A stretch of DNA of 64,000 nt from Flavobacteriales bacterium UBA1494 (GCA_905182175.1 CAJJAT010000008.1:124001-188000), one strand, 5' to 3'; shown: positions 55,095-64,000, counted from the first letter of the stretch. The notes: generated by a model not told the origin, from the letters alone. A program made the numbers and translations.

Positions 55095-56931
55095 AGCGTT
55101 ATCGCTAATTCTTTTCTTTTTATTGATGGCTTCAGGAATTAATTCTTGGAGCCAAAATAATGACATACGAACGTTAAAGGCACTTACCCAGCAGGCTAAA
55201 AATAACGGTCAAAATCAGAAAGCAATCACCTACTACGAAGAGTTGATTAAAAAGTCGGATGCGAGTCAATTTTACAGCGCCTTACTTGAGCTATATCTAA
55301 CCGAAGAAGAATTTAGTGCTGCCGAAAAACTCGTAAAAAAGAGGATGAGGCTATTGCCTAGCAATGCAGAGTTATTGGTAGACAAGGGGTATATTTTCAA
55401 TGTTCAAAAACAAGAGAAAGACGCGGAGAAGTATTATAAAAAAGCAGTTAATGCATCCTTATCGGATAACAGACAAGGAAGAGATGTTGCGAATCAATTC
55501 AATAAATACAAGCTCTACACTTACTCGGAAGAGGTTTATTTAAAATCTCGAAAAGCGTACAAAGACCCAAGAAAATATCAATTTGAATTAGCCAACACCT
55601 ACAGTAGATTGGGTAAAACAGATGAAATGGTTCAAGAATATTTAACAATTCTTGGTGCCAATAGAAGTTACTTACAAACGATCCAAACCATACTTTCTCG
55701 ACTATTAAACCCAGACCCCGACGGTACTCAGAACGAGAAATTAAGAAGTATTTTAATCGGTAGAATTCAAAAAGAGCCAAAAAATGAAGTTTTTGCCGAA
55801 ATGCTAATTTGGCTTTACATTCAAGATAAAAACTTTCTCGGTGCATTTATTCAGGCTAAAGCTTTAGACAAAAAAAGCACTGAGCAAGGTAAAAGAGTTT
55901 ATGAATTAGGTTTACTTGCTTTATCTAACAAGGAACTCTCATCGGCAGAAAAGTCATTTAATTACGTAATTGAGCTAAAAGATTCGCCTTACTTTCTGCA
56001 GGCAAAAATGAAGTTAGTAGAGGTTTTAAAGCAGAAAGTGATTTCTTCTAAAACTTACACTCAAGAAGATTTGCAGAACTTAAAGCAAGCTTACGAATCA
56101 ACCATTTCAGATTTAGGCAAAGGTCCTCTTACCATTCCACTTTTACGAGGATTAGCTGAGTTACAAGGATATTACTTAGACAGTATTCCTAATGGCATTC
56201 TAATTTTGAATGAAGTAATTGCAATGGATCGTATTAAAAGTATCGACAGAGCAGAAGCAAAAATTGAACTCGCTGACTTATTTCTATTAAAGGCTGAAAT
56301 TTGGGAAGCATCACTACTCTATTCTCAAGTTGAAAAAGAATATAAATATGACCAACTAGGGGAAATAGCAAAATTTAAAAATGCAAAAGTGGCTTATTAT
56401 ATTGGAGATTTTTATTGGGCTCAAGCGCAATTAGACGTGCTGAAAGGTTCAACTTCAAAACTAATCTCAAACGATGCCATGGATTTGTCGCTTTTAATTA
56501 CCGATAATGTTGGGTTGGATAGTATAGTTGAACCTCTAGAAATGTTTGCGATCGCCGATTTTATGATTGTAAGAAATGACTTTGAAAAAGCTACACTTAT
56601 CCTTGACTCTATTGTAAAGTATTTCCCTGCGACAAGTTTAAAAGATGACATTCTTTTTACCAAACATCAAATGGCAATGAAAGAACGTAACTACGAAAAA
56701 GCCGCAGGGTTTTTAAGAGAACTGATTTCAAGCTACGGAGAAGATTTATTGGGTGATAACGCCCTTATTGCTTTAGCGAAGTTAGAAGAAGAAGAGTTCG
56801 GGAATAAAGAAAAAGCAATGGAACTATACAAGTCCTTGCTTGCCACTTACCCTTCTAGCTTGTTTGTTGTGGAAGCCCGAAAGCGTTTTAGAGCGCTGCG
56901 AGGAGACAAGTTAAAAGAAGAAATAAATTAA
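55087..56931 (+). CDS. Exported tetratricopeptide-repeat protein
   Basis: 614 residues with a signal peptide (LILFFLLMASGINSWS, to about residue 22). TPR-like helical pairs run through the whole protein, such as GQNQKAITYYEELIKKSDAS (39-58), EKDAEKYYKKAVNAS and EKAAGFLRELISSYGEDLLG. Likely a periplasmic scaffold. Its start lies inside the lipoprotein gene, and DUF4286 follows after three bases. TPR proteins of this length are frequent in Bacteroidota and are not assigned a single function. Confidence 0.85.
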   Translation: MNKALSLILFFLLMASGINSWSQNNDIRTLKALTQQAKNNGQNQKAITYYEELIKKSDASQFYSALLELYLTEEEFSAAEKLVKKRMRLLPSNAELLVDKGYIFNVQKQEKDAEKYYKKAVNASLSDNRQGRDVANQFNKYKLYTYSEEVYLKSRKAYKDPRKYQFELANTYSRLGKTDEMVQEYLTILGANRSYLQTIQTILSRLLNPDPDGTQNEKLRSILIGRIQKEPKNEVFAEMLIWLYIQDKNFLGAFIQAKALDKKSTEQGKRVYELGLLALSNKELSSAEKSFNYVIELKDSPYFLQAKMKLVEVLKQKVISSKTYTQEDLQNLKQAYESTISDLGKGPLTIPLLRGLAELQGYYLDSIPNGILILNEVIAMDRIKSIDRAEAKIELADLFLLKAEIWEASLLYSQVEKEYKYDQLGEIAKFKNAKVAYYIGDFYWAQAQLDVLKGSTSKLISNDAMDLSLLITDNVGLDSIVEPLEMFAIADFMIVRNDFEKATLILDSIVKYFPATSLKDDILFTKHQMAMKERNYEKAAGFLRELISSYGEDLLGDNALIALAKLEEEEFGNKEKAMELYKSLLATYPSSLFVVEARKRFRALRGDKLKEEIN

Positions 56932-56934
56932 GCT

Positions 56935-57240
56935 ATGATAGTTTACAGCGTTACAGTAAATATTAACGAATCAATCCATGAGGATTGGTTCGCATGGATG
57001 AAAAACAAGCACATTCCTGACGTAATGGCTACCGGCTATTTCTCAGAATACCGCATGCTTCGAGTAATTTCACGACAAGATGACGAACAAGGAATCAGTT
57101 ATAACATACAATATACTTGCGATAGTATGGCTGATTTACACCAATACCAAGTGCAAAAAGCTCCAGCCTTACAAAAGGAACACAGCGATCTATACGACGG
57201 TAAGTTTGCTGCTTTCAGAACCTTATTAGAACTTGTTTAA
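56935..57240 (+). CDS. DUF4286 family protein
   Basis: 101 residues. MIVYSVTVNINESIHEDWFA, WMKNKHIPDVMATGYFSEYR and DLYDGKFAAFRTLLEL match the DUF4286 family, a small ferredoxin-like alpha/beta fold common in Bacteroidota. The last base is shared with the rsmA start codon (TAATG), so both are translationally linked. Confidence 0.9.
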   Translation: MIVYSVTVNINESIHEDWFAWMKNKHIPDVMATGYFSEYRMLRVISRQDDEQGISYNIQYTCDSMADLHQYQVQKAPALQKEHSDLYDGKFAAFRTLLELV

Positions 57241-58040
57241 TGGCAAAGAGAGTTAGAGCCAAAAAATCGCTTGGTCAGCATTTTTTAACTGATTTAAGCA
57301 TAGCAAAAGCAACGGTTGACGCTTTTAACGAAGACGGAACACTGAAAAATGTTTTAGAAGTTGGCGCAGGAATGGGTGTGCTAACCAAGTTTATTCAGAA
57401 TCGAGAAGACCTTAAACTTACTGTAATTGACATTGACAAAGAGTCGATTGAGTACCTAAAAAAAGAAGAATGGGTAGACGATAGCCAACTGATTAACGGA
57501 GATTTCTTAGCAATTGATTTAAAAGACATTTACGGCGATGAGCCTTTTGGTATTTTAGGAAACTTTCCTTACAACATTTCCACTCAAATACTTTTCAAAG
57601 CATTGGAATACAAAGACCAATGTTTAGAGGTGGTTGGGATGTTTCAAAAAGAGGTTGCTGAAAGAATTGCCTCGAAAGAAGGTTCCAAGGTATATGGTAT
57701 TACTTCTATTTTGCTGCAAGCTTACTTTGACATTGAGTACTTATTCACGGTTCATGAAGATGTTTTTGACCCGCCACCAAAAGTAAAGTCGGCAGTTATA
57801 CGGCTGAAAAGGAACAATGTAAAAAAACTACCTTGTGATGAAAAACTCTTCAAGCAACTGGTAAAAGTGTCTTTTAACCAGCGCAGAAAAACGATGAGAA
57901 ATTCGTTGAAACAATTTTTAACAGACGATATAAAGGCAATGAACTTGTTTACCAGAAGACCTGAGCAATTGAGCGTTCAAGAGTTTATTGATTTGACGAA
58001 TTTAATCGAATCATCCAGGCCTTCTCCCATTGTTAGATAA
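57240..58040 (+). CDS. rsmA: 16S rRNA dimethyladenosine transferase RsmA (KsgA)
   Basis: 266 residues. GQHFL (12-16), SAM motif EVGAGMGVLTK (40-50), and the substrate motif GNFPYNIST (107-115) with Asn108 and Tyr111 are intact. It dimethylates two adjacent adenines in the 3' hairpin of 16S rRNA. Ends KLPCDEKLFKQLVKVSFNQRRK as in the family. Confidence 0.97.
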   Translation: MAKRVRAKKSLGQHFLTDLSIAKATVDAFNEDGTLKNVLEVGAGMGVLTKFIQNREDLKLTVIDIDKESIEYLKKEEWVDDSQLINGDFLAIDLKDIYGDEPFGILGNFPYNISTQILFKALEYKDQCLEVVGMFQKEVAERIASKEGSKVYGITSILLQAYFDIEYLFTVHEDVFDPPPKVKSAVIRLKRNNVKKLPCDEKLFKQLVKVSFNQRRKTMRNSLKQFLTDDIKAMNLFTRRPEQLSVQEFIDLTNLIESSRPSPIVR

Positions 58041-58071
58041 AGGCTAAATTAGCATTTGTAAAATTGAATGC

Positions 58072-59430
58072 ATGCAGTTTGAATTAAGCAAAGAGTACAT
58101 ATCTGAATTACAAGAATGTTTAAACGACAATCTTAAAGCAGATCTATTGAATGAGGTCAATCAGCTTCACCCTGCTGATATTGCAGACATCTGTGATGAA
58201 CTGGAAACCGAGGAGGTTGTTTTACTTTACCAGTGCCTAGACTCTGAAATTGCAACAGATGTTTTAGTCGAACTTGAAGAAGACGTTAGAGAAAAATTAC
58301 TTCGAAACCTCAGCCCAAAAGAAATCGCTGAGAACTTCATAGACAATATGGATTCTGATGATGCTGCCGATATTATGGCAGAGCTATCAGATGAAAAAAA
58401 GGACGAAGTAATTTCTGCCATAACCGACATTCATTTAGCAAGCGACATTGTTGACCTCCTGCTTTACCCTGAAGATTCTGCCGGTGGATTAATGGCCAAA
58501 GAACTAATAAAAGTTCACATTAACTGGACGTTGATTCAATGCTTGCGAGAAATGAGAAAGCAAGCCGAAGACATAGAAGATGTTTACACCATTTATGTGG
58601 TTGATAACTTAGATAAATTAATTGGTACATTGAGCTTAAAAAAGCTCTTATTAGCGCCTGATGGCGCAACGGTTAAAGACCTGTATTTTGAAGAAATTAG
58701 ATCGGTAAAAGCCTACGAAAAGTCGGATGAAATCGCATCTATTATGGAAAAATATGACTTGGTTGTGTTGCCTGTTGTGGATGAGTTAAATCGATTAATA
58801 GGTAGAATTACGATTGATGACATTGTAGATGTAATTAAAGAAGAGGCGGATAAAGATTATCAAATGGCTTCAGGTATTTCTGAAAGTGTAGACTCTACTG
58901 ATAGTGTTAAAGTATTAACTAGAGCCCGCTTGCCTTGGCTATTAGTGGGCTTATTGGGCGGAATTTTAGGTGCCTTAGTGATTGGGCAATATGAAGATAC
59001 ACTTCAAATATATCCTGAGATGGCTCTTTTCATTCCGCTAATTGCAGCTATGGGCGGAAATGTGGGGGTGCAATCTTCAGCCATAATAGTACAAGGATTG
59101 GCCAACAATAGTTTGGGATTTGATAACCTCTTTCAACGATTGCGAAAAGAGTTTTTAGTCGCATTGTTAAATGGAGTGGTTTGTAGTATTCTGATCTTCG
59201 CTTACACCATTCTTTATAAAGACAGCAATGAGCTAGCCGCTACAGTTAGTGTGGCTCTTGTGCTTGTGATCATTTTTGCCGGCTTATTTGGCACCTTCGT
59301 TCCACTTATGCTAGACAAATTCAAGATCGACCCTGCCTTGGCTACAGGTCCATTTATTACAACAATGAACGACATTGTAGGTTTATTCATCTACTTTGGT
59401 ATCGGGCACCTAATGTACATTTGGTTGTAA
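58072..59430 (+). CDS. mgtE: Magnesium transporter MgtE
   Basis: 452 residues. The acidic N-domain (about 1-130, LHPADIADICDEL), two CBS domains (about 130-255), a plug helix and a five-segment membrane domain (about 280-452) with PLIAAMGGNVGVQSSAIIVQ and ATGPFITTMNDIVGL, the pore signature. Imports Mg2+ when internal levels are low. It lies 31 bases after rsmA; there is no room for a magnesium riboswitch leader. Confidence 0.96.
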   Translation: MQFELSKEYISELQECLNDNLKADLLNEVNQLHPADIADICDELETEEVVLLYQCLDSEIATDVLVELEEDVREKLLRNLSPKEIAENFIDNMDSDDAADIMAELSDEKKDEVISAITDIHLASDIVDLLLYPEDSAGGLMAKELIKVHINWTLIQCLREMRKQAEDIEDVYTIYVVDNLDKLIGTLSLKKLLLAPDGATVKDLYFEEIRSVKAYEKSDEIASIMEKYDLVVLPVVDELNRLIGRITIDDIVDVIKEEADKDYQMASGISESVDSTDSVKVLTRARLPWLLVGLLGGILGALVIGQYEDTLQIYPEMALFIPLIAAMGGNVGVQSSAIIVQGLANNSLGFDNLFQRLRKEFLVALLNGVVCSILIFAYTILYKDSNELAATVSVALVLVIIFAGLFGTFVPLMLDKFKIDPALATGPFITTMNDIVGLFIYFGIGHLMYIWL

Positions 59431-59454
59431 AATCGCAATTTAAAATTTGAACAG

Positions 59455-60393
59455 ATGAAACCTAAGGTAATTTTTATCGATTCAGTTCACCCTATTTTAT
59501 TCGAAAGATTAGAGCAAAGCGGATATGAGTGTCATTGGAAGAATGATTTGAACCGTTCTGAAATTCTGAGCATACTCCCAAACTATACAGGTGCAATTAT
59601 TCGCTCAAAATTTAAATTTGATGAAGAAGTTTTTGAAAAGTCAACTCAGCTAAAATGGATTGCACGTTCAGGAGCAGGAATGGAAAACATTAATGCCAAA
59701 ATAGCTCGAAACAAAAACATCCAACTATTTAACTCTCCAGAAGGAAACAGAGACGCTGTTGCAGAGCATTGCATCATGATGATTTTGAGCTTATTTAATC
59801 AATTAAACCAGGCTGATTCTGAAGTTAGATTAGGACAATGGAATAGAGAGAAAAATCGAGGTATTGAACTAAAAGGCAAAACGATAGGACTGTTAGGTTA
59901 CGGTTATATGGGAGAAGCGCTTGCTAAAAGGCTAACAGGTTTTGGAGTAACTACGATTGCTTACGATAAATACAAAACGAACTTTTCAAGCGAAATTGTA
60001 ACTGAAGTTGACTTAGAAACCTTTTTTAAGCAATCCGATATTTTGAGCATTCATCTGCCTTTAACGAAAGAGACTACTTTCTTAGTTGACGAATCATTCC
60101 TAAACCGTTTCGACAAAAACATTTACTTAATTAATACCGCCCGAGGAAAAAATGTTAAAACAGCTGACTTAGCTTCGGCTTTAATAACCGGTAAAGTAGT
60201 TGGTGCGGGTTTAGATGTATTAGAATATGAAAAAACCTCTTTTGAGGATTTAAAGAAGGAGGAACTTCCTACAGACTTTCAATATTTAGCAGGCTCAAAT
60301 AGAGTAGTTTTATCTCCGCATGTAGCGGGCTGGACAAAAGAATCTTATTTTAAATTAAGCAATGTACTTGCAAACAAAATTTTAAGCAGGTAA
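59455..60393 (+). CDS. D-isomer-specific 2-hydroxyacid dehydrogenase
   Basis: 312 residues. NAD motif TIGLLGYGYMGEALAKRL (about 142-159), SILSIHLPLTKET, LINTARGKNVKTADLASAL (Arg), and SPHVAGWTKES with the catalytic His. It is a paralog of the serA protein at 15.5 kb but with a different active-site neighbourhood (VLEYEKTSFED in place of FVNEPNP). Likely acts on phosphoglycerate or another 2-hydroxyacid; the substrate is unclear. It follows mgtE by 24 bases. Confidence 0.88.
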   Translation: MKPKVIFIDSVHPILFERLEQSGYECHWKNDLNRSEILSILPNYTGAIIRSKFKFDEEVFEKSTQLKWIARSGAGMENINAKIARNKNIQLFNSPEGNRDAVAEHCIMMILSLFNQLNQADSEVRLGQWNREKNRGIELKGKTIGLLGYGYMGEALAKRLTGFGVTTIAYDKYKTNFSSEIVTEVDLETFFKQSDILSIHLPLTKETTFLVDESFLNRFDKNIYLINTARGKNVKTADLASALITGKVVGAGLDVLEYEKTSFEDLKKEELPTDFQYLAGSNRVVLSPHVAGWTKESYFKLSNVLANKILSR

Positions 60394-60399
60394 GACTTA

Positions 60400-61449
60400 T
60401 TAATCATAGCCAGCTAAAACTTTTCTGTTGTCGTACATTAAATTATACAAGCGGGTTCTTAAAATATCTCCCATCGACTGGCATTCTAAAAATGTCTGAT
60501 CTTCAAAATGCTCCGCTAATTCGTGTTTTAACTGATTCACTTTTTCGGGTGGACTAATCGTATCATTGTCCAAACAATCCGACAAGTCTTTCAATCTATA
60601 ACGAGAAACTCTAATTCGATTCGCAATCATGGCTCTCTCCTCTTTCTGATATTGCCGTATTGTTTTAGATTCTAGTAAATTGGACACAAAATCAACAATG
60701 GGGTTATTGTCTTTAAAATACTGCGGCAAGTACATCGTTTTGTTGCCTTCATATGTCTGTTGATCGAAATCGATAGCTCTAATCCGGTACTGAACAGCAT
60801 CAAAATCTGGAGTTACATCTACTACATAATTATAGGAACGCATATCGCCTAATAAACGCACAAAGCAGCGCTCATTAAACTTTACAAATTCTTTCGCCAG
60901 TCGTATCTTATTCAACTGGGGATCCTCCAACCAACTCTTAATAAAAACATCCCCGGGAATACCTGCAATATGATCCTCTACAATTGTATTTCCATCCACA
61001 ATGTAGAAAATTCTGTTTGGAGACAGAATATGCTCTAACTCTAATCCGTAAATCCGTGACGAGTCAGCCTTTTTAACATAGAAATAATCGTAGTTATCGT
61101 TGTATCTATTTGTTACCCTTATTCTGAATGGTTTTGAGTTTCCAAAAGGGCAAAAATCTATCCGATTTACATATAAATGCTCCATTACCTCAGTATCTCC
61201 TTCTGTTTTCAATAGTGCATAAACACTACTCAATGCGCTATGAATTTCACTCATGTCATTTTGACTGTAGAAAACGGTCTCCCACATTGTGTCCCTACCA
61301 GCATCATCATATAAGGAAATTGAATTCTCATAATGATTCAAATCTTCGTACTTAATTGGCAACGGATTTTCCCTAGAATATTCTTCTAAATATTTCCTTA
61401 GGTGCTCTTTAATAGGATAGTGAATCTTCTTTTTCGAGATTTCATTCAT
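60400..61449 (-). CDS. Unknown protein with kinase-like active-site pattern
   Basis: 349 residues, not recognised as a named family. The middle part has, in kinase order: FYVKKAD (Lys126/127), YGLELEHIL (Glu137/139), FYIVDGNTIVEDHIAG resembling a hinge, LLGDMRSYNYVVD (Asp202, Asn207) and IRAIDFDQQ (Asp227, Asp229). This is the Lys-Glu-Asp-Asn-Asp layout of divergent protein and small-molecule kinases, with H/RD replaced by GD. The N-terminal ~100 and C-terminal ~100 residues are helical. No signal peptide. It follows the 199-residue gene with a four-base gap, so both form one unit. Confidence 0.7.
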   Translation of the reverse strand: MNEISKKKIHYPIKEHLRKYLEEYSRENPLPIKYEDLNHYENSISLYDDAGRDTMWETVFYSQNDMSEIHSALSSVYALLKTEGDTEVMEHLYVNRIDFCPFGNSKPFRIRVTNRYNDNYDYFYVKKADSSRIYGLELEHILSPNRIFYIVDGNTIVEDHIAGIPGDVFIKSWLEDPQLNKIRLAKEFVKFNERCFVRLLGDMRSYNYVVDVTPDFDAVQYRIRAIDFDQQTYEGNKTMYLPQYFKDNNPIVDFVSNLLESKTIRQYQKEERAMIANRIRVSRYRLKDLSDCLDNDTISPPEKVNQLKHELAEHFEDQTFLECQSMGDILRTRLYNLMYDNRKVLAGYD

Positions 61450-61453
61450 ACCG

Positions 61454-62053
61454 TTAAGATAAACATATTTCAGTTAAAAAATCTTCGAAATCGTAAGGTT
61501 TCTTATAGAGTTGGTCGGTATATGTGTTCACCATTATTTTAATCAACTCCGTCTTCTCACCTTTAATCCGATGCTCAACAAATACATTACCAAATAATTG
61601 CTCGTAGGGAGTTTCTTTCCTAAACTTTAAGGTAGGTTTAAAAAAGTATTCTTCGATCGTTTTCAGCTCTCCATTTTCTTCCACTGCTTCTCTAGTAGCA
61701 TGGTTTTGAACATAGCGAAGCGCCTTTAATTTCTGAATAATTAAGTGAACTAAGAAACGGTAATCTTCCGTCACCCAAGGACTCTCTGCTCGAAAATAGA
61801 AGCCGTTAGAATTCTTAGACTCATGAAGGTACAAGTTAACGCCTGCGGCAGAGTCAGCTTTTCGCTCTGCCATGCATTCTTTCAAATAATCTAACAATCC
61901 ATTTTGCATGCCTTTTTCAATCCATGCCCTGTAATTACTTTCAAATGTTTTTGTTGGCACTATTGCTTCCCGCAGAATAACTTCTGATTCACCTGTCTCA
62001 GCATCTTTCTTTTCAGGCAGTAAATTACCTAACATTTCATTTAAAAAACCCAT
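61454..62053 (-). CDS. Hypothetical protein, partner of the kinase-like gene
   Basis: 199 residues, not recognised. No signal peptide or membrane segment. The sequence is mixed alpha/beta with AGVNLYLHESKNSNGFYFRA and YEQLFGNVFVEHRIKGEKTE as conserved-looking strands. It is the first gene of a two-gene minus-strand unit with the kinase-like protein four bases downstream, and is divergent from the M42 peptidase gene. Confidence 0.75.
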   Translation of the reverse strand: MGFLNEMLGNLLPEKKDAETGESEVILREAIVPTKTFESNYRAWIEKGMQNGLLDYLKECMAERKADSAAGVNLYLHESKNSNGFYFRAESPWVTEDYRFLVHLIIQKLKALRYVQNHATREAVEENGELKTIEEYFFKPTLKFRKETPYEQLFGNVFVEHRIKGEKTELIKIMVNTYTDQLYKKPYDFEDFLTEICLS

Positions 62054-62144
62054 AACTCAAGTATACAACAAAAAAACAAAGAATAAGTTGATTTATCTAC
62101 AATTTGAGAGCTATGCTTATATTTGAGGAACAGAAAAAGACAAT

Positions 62145-63245
62145 ATGGCAAAACGGAAAAAGTTCATCACCAAAACATCAGAAAAATTTCTATTCAAATA
62201 TCTTAACAATACTTCACCAACTGGCTATGAAGCCGAAGGACAAAAAATTTGGTTAGACTACATCAAACCCTATACCGATGAACATTTTGTAGATATTTAT
62301 GGAACAGCTGTTGCGGTAATTAATCCAAAGGCAAAGTACAAAGTAGTTATTGAGGCGCATGCAGATGAAATTTCTTGGTCGGTACACTACATTACCAAAG
62401 ATGGATTTATTTACGTTCGCCGAAACGGTGGTTCTGACCATATGATTGCTCCTTCAAAAAGAGTAAACATTCATACCAAAAAGGGTTTAGTAAAAGCTAT
62501 TTTCGGTTGGCCTGCAATCCACACCCGAGGTGGTGGTTCAAGTAAACCAGAAGATACTCCAAAAATGAGCAACATCTTTTTAGATTGTGGTTGTAGTTCA
62601 AAAGAGGAAGTAGAGAAATTAGGCGTTCACGTAGGTTGCGTAATTACTTACGAAGACGAACTAATGGTACTCAATAAAAAGTATTACGTTGGCCGTGCGT
62701 TAGACAACAGAATTGGTGGTTTTATGATTGCCGAAGTGGCGCGAATGCTAAAAGAAAACAAAAAAGAACTTCCTTTCGGATTATACATTACCAACGCAGT
62801 ACAAGAAGAAGTTGGTTTACGAGGTGCTCAAATGATTGTGGAGCGAATCAAGCCTGATGTTGCCATTATAACGGACGTTTGTCACGATACACAAACCCCT
62901 ATGATTAATAAGATTGAACAAGGCGATTTTATTGCTGGCGATGGACCTGTTATTGCTTACGGACCCGCTGTACAAAACAATTTGCGTGAATTGATTATTG
63001 ATTCTGCTGAAAAAAGCAAGATTAAATTTCAACGGTATTCAGCTAGTCGAATTACCGGAACAGACACAGATGCTTTTGCTTACGCCACCGGAGGTGTTGC
63101 TTCAGCATTAATTTCATTGCCCATTCGCTATATGCATACTACAGTAGAAATGGCACACAAAGACGATGTGGAAGATGTAATTCAGCTGATTTACGATACC
63201 TTGTTAAACATTGAAGATGGCCATGATTTTAGATACTTGAAGTAG
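62145..63245 (+). CDS. M42-family metallopeptidase
   Basis: 366 residues. EAHADEISWSVHYI holds the first metal His, YVGRALDNRIGGFM the bridging Asp, AVQEEVGLRGAQM the catalytic Glu pair, and TDVCHDTQTP, TDTDAFAYATGGVASALISLP (in pieces) and MHTTVEMAHKDD the later ligands, the tet-aminopeptidase M42 pattern. Cytoplasmic, cleaves N-terminal residues from peptides; forms a dodecamer in known members. TATATTTG at 62118-62125 is a likely -7 box. Confidence 0.93.
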   Translation: MAKRKKFITKTSEKFLFKYLNNTSPTGYEAEGQKIWLDYIKPYTDEHFVDIYGTAVAVINPKAKYKVVIEAHADEISWSVHYITKDGFIYVRRNGGSDHMIAPSKRVNIHTKKGLVKAIFGWPAIHTRGGGSSKPEDTPKMSNIFLDCGCSSKEEVEKLGVHVGCVITYEDELMVLNKKYYVGRALDNRIGGFMIAEVARMLKENKKELPFGLYITNAVQEEVGLRGAQMIVERIKPDVAIITDVCHDTQTPMINKIEQGDFIAGDGPVIAYGPAVQNNLRELIIDSAEKSKIKFQRYSASRITGTDTDAFAYATGGVASALISLPIRYMHTTVEMAHKDDVEDVIQLIYDTLLNIEDGHDFRYLK

Positions 63246-63262
63246 AGAAATAACTCACTTTA

Positions 63263-63817
63263 TTGAAAAAGATCTTTCTCCCATTAGCCTCTGCTTTTTT
63301 AGCGTATCAGTTTTACCAAACATTGGTTGCTTTGTGATTGAATGCAGGAGTGAACGTTCATCTGGGACTTGATTTATTAATCGCTTTCATAATTGTGCTT
63401 TTCAGAACAGGAGTTTTTGCATTTGTTGGTTTCGCCTATCCAACTAATAAACTGATTGGAAGCTCTTGCTACCATTTAAAAAATACAAACCAACTTCTAT
63501 TTTGGTATCGCCTGTTAAAAGTAGGGTATTTTAAAAAGCTGCTCCTCCTCTTATTTTGAGGAAGCAAAAAAACAGAACAAAGTATTTTAACGGAGCCAGA
63601 GCGGGAATTAAAATTTTATTTATCAAATACATCAATCTGATGTGCTGGTCATTTAAGCGCATTGGTTTTGGTGGTATTTGCTAATTTTTATACCTCATGT
63701 TTAAATTATTACGCAATTCCTATTTTCTTTTTTGGTATTAATATAGTCGGTAACTTGTACCCAATTACTTTGCAAAGACATCATCGTATTCGGTTACAGA
63801 AGTTCATTATTGATTAA
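63263..63817 (+). pseudogene. Broken CrtO-like acyltransferase gene
   Basis: The frames together give FLPLASAFLAYQFYQTLVAL, an in-frame TGA, then NAGVNVHLGLDLLIAFIIVL, GFAYPTNKLIGSSCYHLKN, FWYRLLKVGYFKKLLLL, and after a shift RKQKNRTKYFNGARAGIKIL, and after a second shift GHLSALVLVVFANFYTSCLN and LYPITLQRHHRIRLQKFIID. The ending QRHHRIRLQ and the FAYPT and FWYRLLKV blocks match membrane proteins annotated as glycosyl-4,4'-diaponeurosporenoate acyltransferase CrtO. One stop and two shifts prevent a full product. Confidence 0.75.
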
Positions 63818-63828
63818 GAAGAACCACA

Positions 63829-64000
63829 ATGAGAAATCTAGAGTCAAAAATTATACTGCTCTTTTTTGTTTTAGTGCAGAGCTCTTGTTACTACAAACCA
63901 TTTATAAAATATACTTTCAATAAAGAAGGGTTTAAGAAGTTTAGTAAAAAAGAGAAACTTGCCGGTAACAATGAAAACCCACACAGAGCTTACCAAGTGA
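63829..64000 (+). CDS. Putative lipoprotein, N-terminal fragment cut by the window edge
   Basis: 57 codons run to the window end from ATG 63829. A lipoprotein signal with FVLVQSSCYYKPF (Cys20) is followed by NKEGFKKFSKKEKLAGNNE. The rest is outside the window, so the function cannot be judged. Confidence 0.7.
   Translation, partial: MRNLESKIILLFFVLVQSSCYYKPFIKYTFNKEGFKKFSKKEKLAGNNENPHRAYQV

Noticed and set aside
58041-58071. Magnesium riboswitch before mgtE
   Set aside because: Only 31 bases separate rsmA and mgtE, too short for a riboswitch.

Overview
The window reads as chromosomal DNA of a marine-type member of the Bacteroidota, class Flavobacteriia. The evidence is the AT-rich sequence, the near absence of Shine-Dalgarno sites, promoter boxes of the Bacteroidota form (TTG, about 20 nt, TAnnTTTG), the gliding/type IX secretion genes gldF, gldG, gldE and gldD, proteins with a type IX C-terminal sorting domain, and an atpD-atpC pair standing apart from the other ATP synthase genes. 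Most of the window is ordinary core genome on both strands. I saw no tRNA or rRNA gene, no CRISPR array, no prophage and no transposase.

Layout. 0-3 kb: a minus-strand translation operon rplM-rpsI-rpsB-tsf followed by the first codons of pyrH. 3-7.4 kb: a bacilliredoxin, a secreted GH113-like hydrolase, a membrane protein, a leucine-rich-repeat protein and ribF. 7.5-9.5 kb: atpD and atpC. 9.6-13.6 kb: a MacA-like adaptor, MacB-like permease and TolC-like operon with no ATPase gene. 13.8-19.8 kb: rpmE2, serC, serA, DUF1015, a YggS-type PLP protein, a DUF433/DUF5615 toxin-antitoxin-like pair and a methyltransferase. 19.9-25 kb: a broken DUF1569 gene, a TonB-dependent receptor, HEAT, DUF493, DUF3108 and S4 proteins and a T9SS cargo protein. 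25-30 kb: an M1 aminopeptidase, lysA and aspartate kinase. 30-38 kb: gldF-gldG-DUF4340, dnaN, a peptidase, recX and an MFS transporter. 38-44.8 kb: rng, a 30-residue basic ribosomal-type protein missed by normal ORF length limits, a TPR protein, an HU-like protein, mutY, ssb, gldE and gldD. 45-48.6 kb: ctaA, an HMA-domain lipoprotein, an EamA transporter, rplU and rpmA.

48.7-53.2 kb is the accessory part. A small GIY-YIG gene sits between two copies of a ~270 bp structured repeat, followed by a row of related lipoprotein genes and a T9SS-sorted gene, most carrying stops and frameshifts. 53.2-60.4 kb returns to core genes (serS, a lipoprotein, a TPR protein, DUF4286, rsmA, mgtE, a 2-hydroxyacid dehydrogenase). 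60.4-62.1 kb holds a two-gene unit of unknown function whose larger product looks like a divergent protein kinase fold. The window closes with an M42 peptidase, a broken CrtO-like acyltransferase gene and the start of a lipoprotein gene.

No clear new defence or mobile system stands out. The best leads are the kinase-like pair at 60.4-62.1 kb, the repeat-flanked GIY-YIG cassette, the decaying lipoprotein row with a poly-T frameshift in one signal peptide, and the 30-residue basic protein. Five genes are disrupted by single-base indels and four of them also carry in-frame stops. Real decay is favoured, but base errors in the assembly cannot be excluded from sequence alone.
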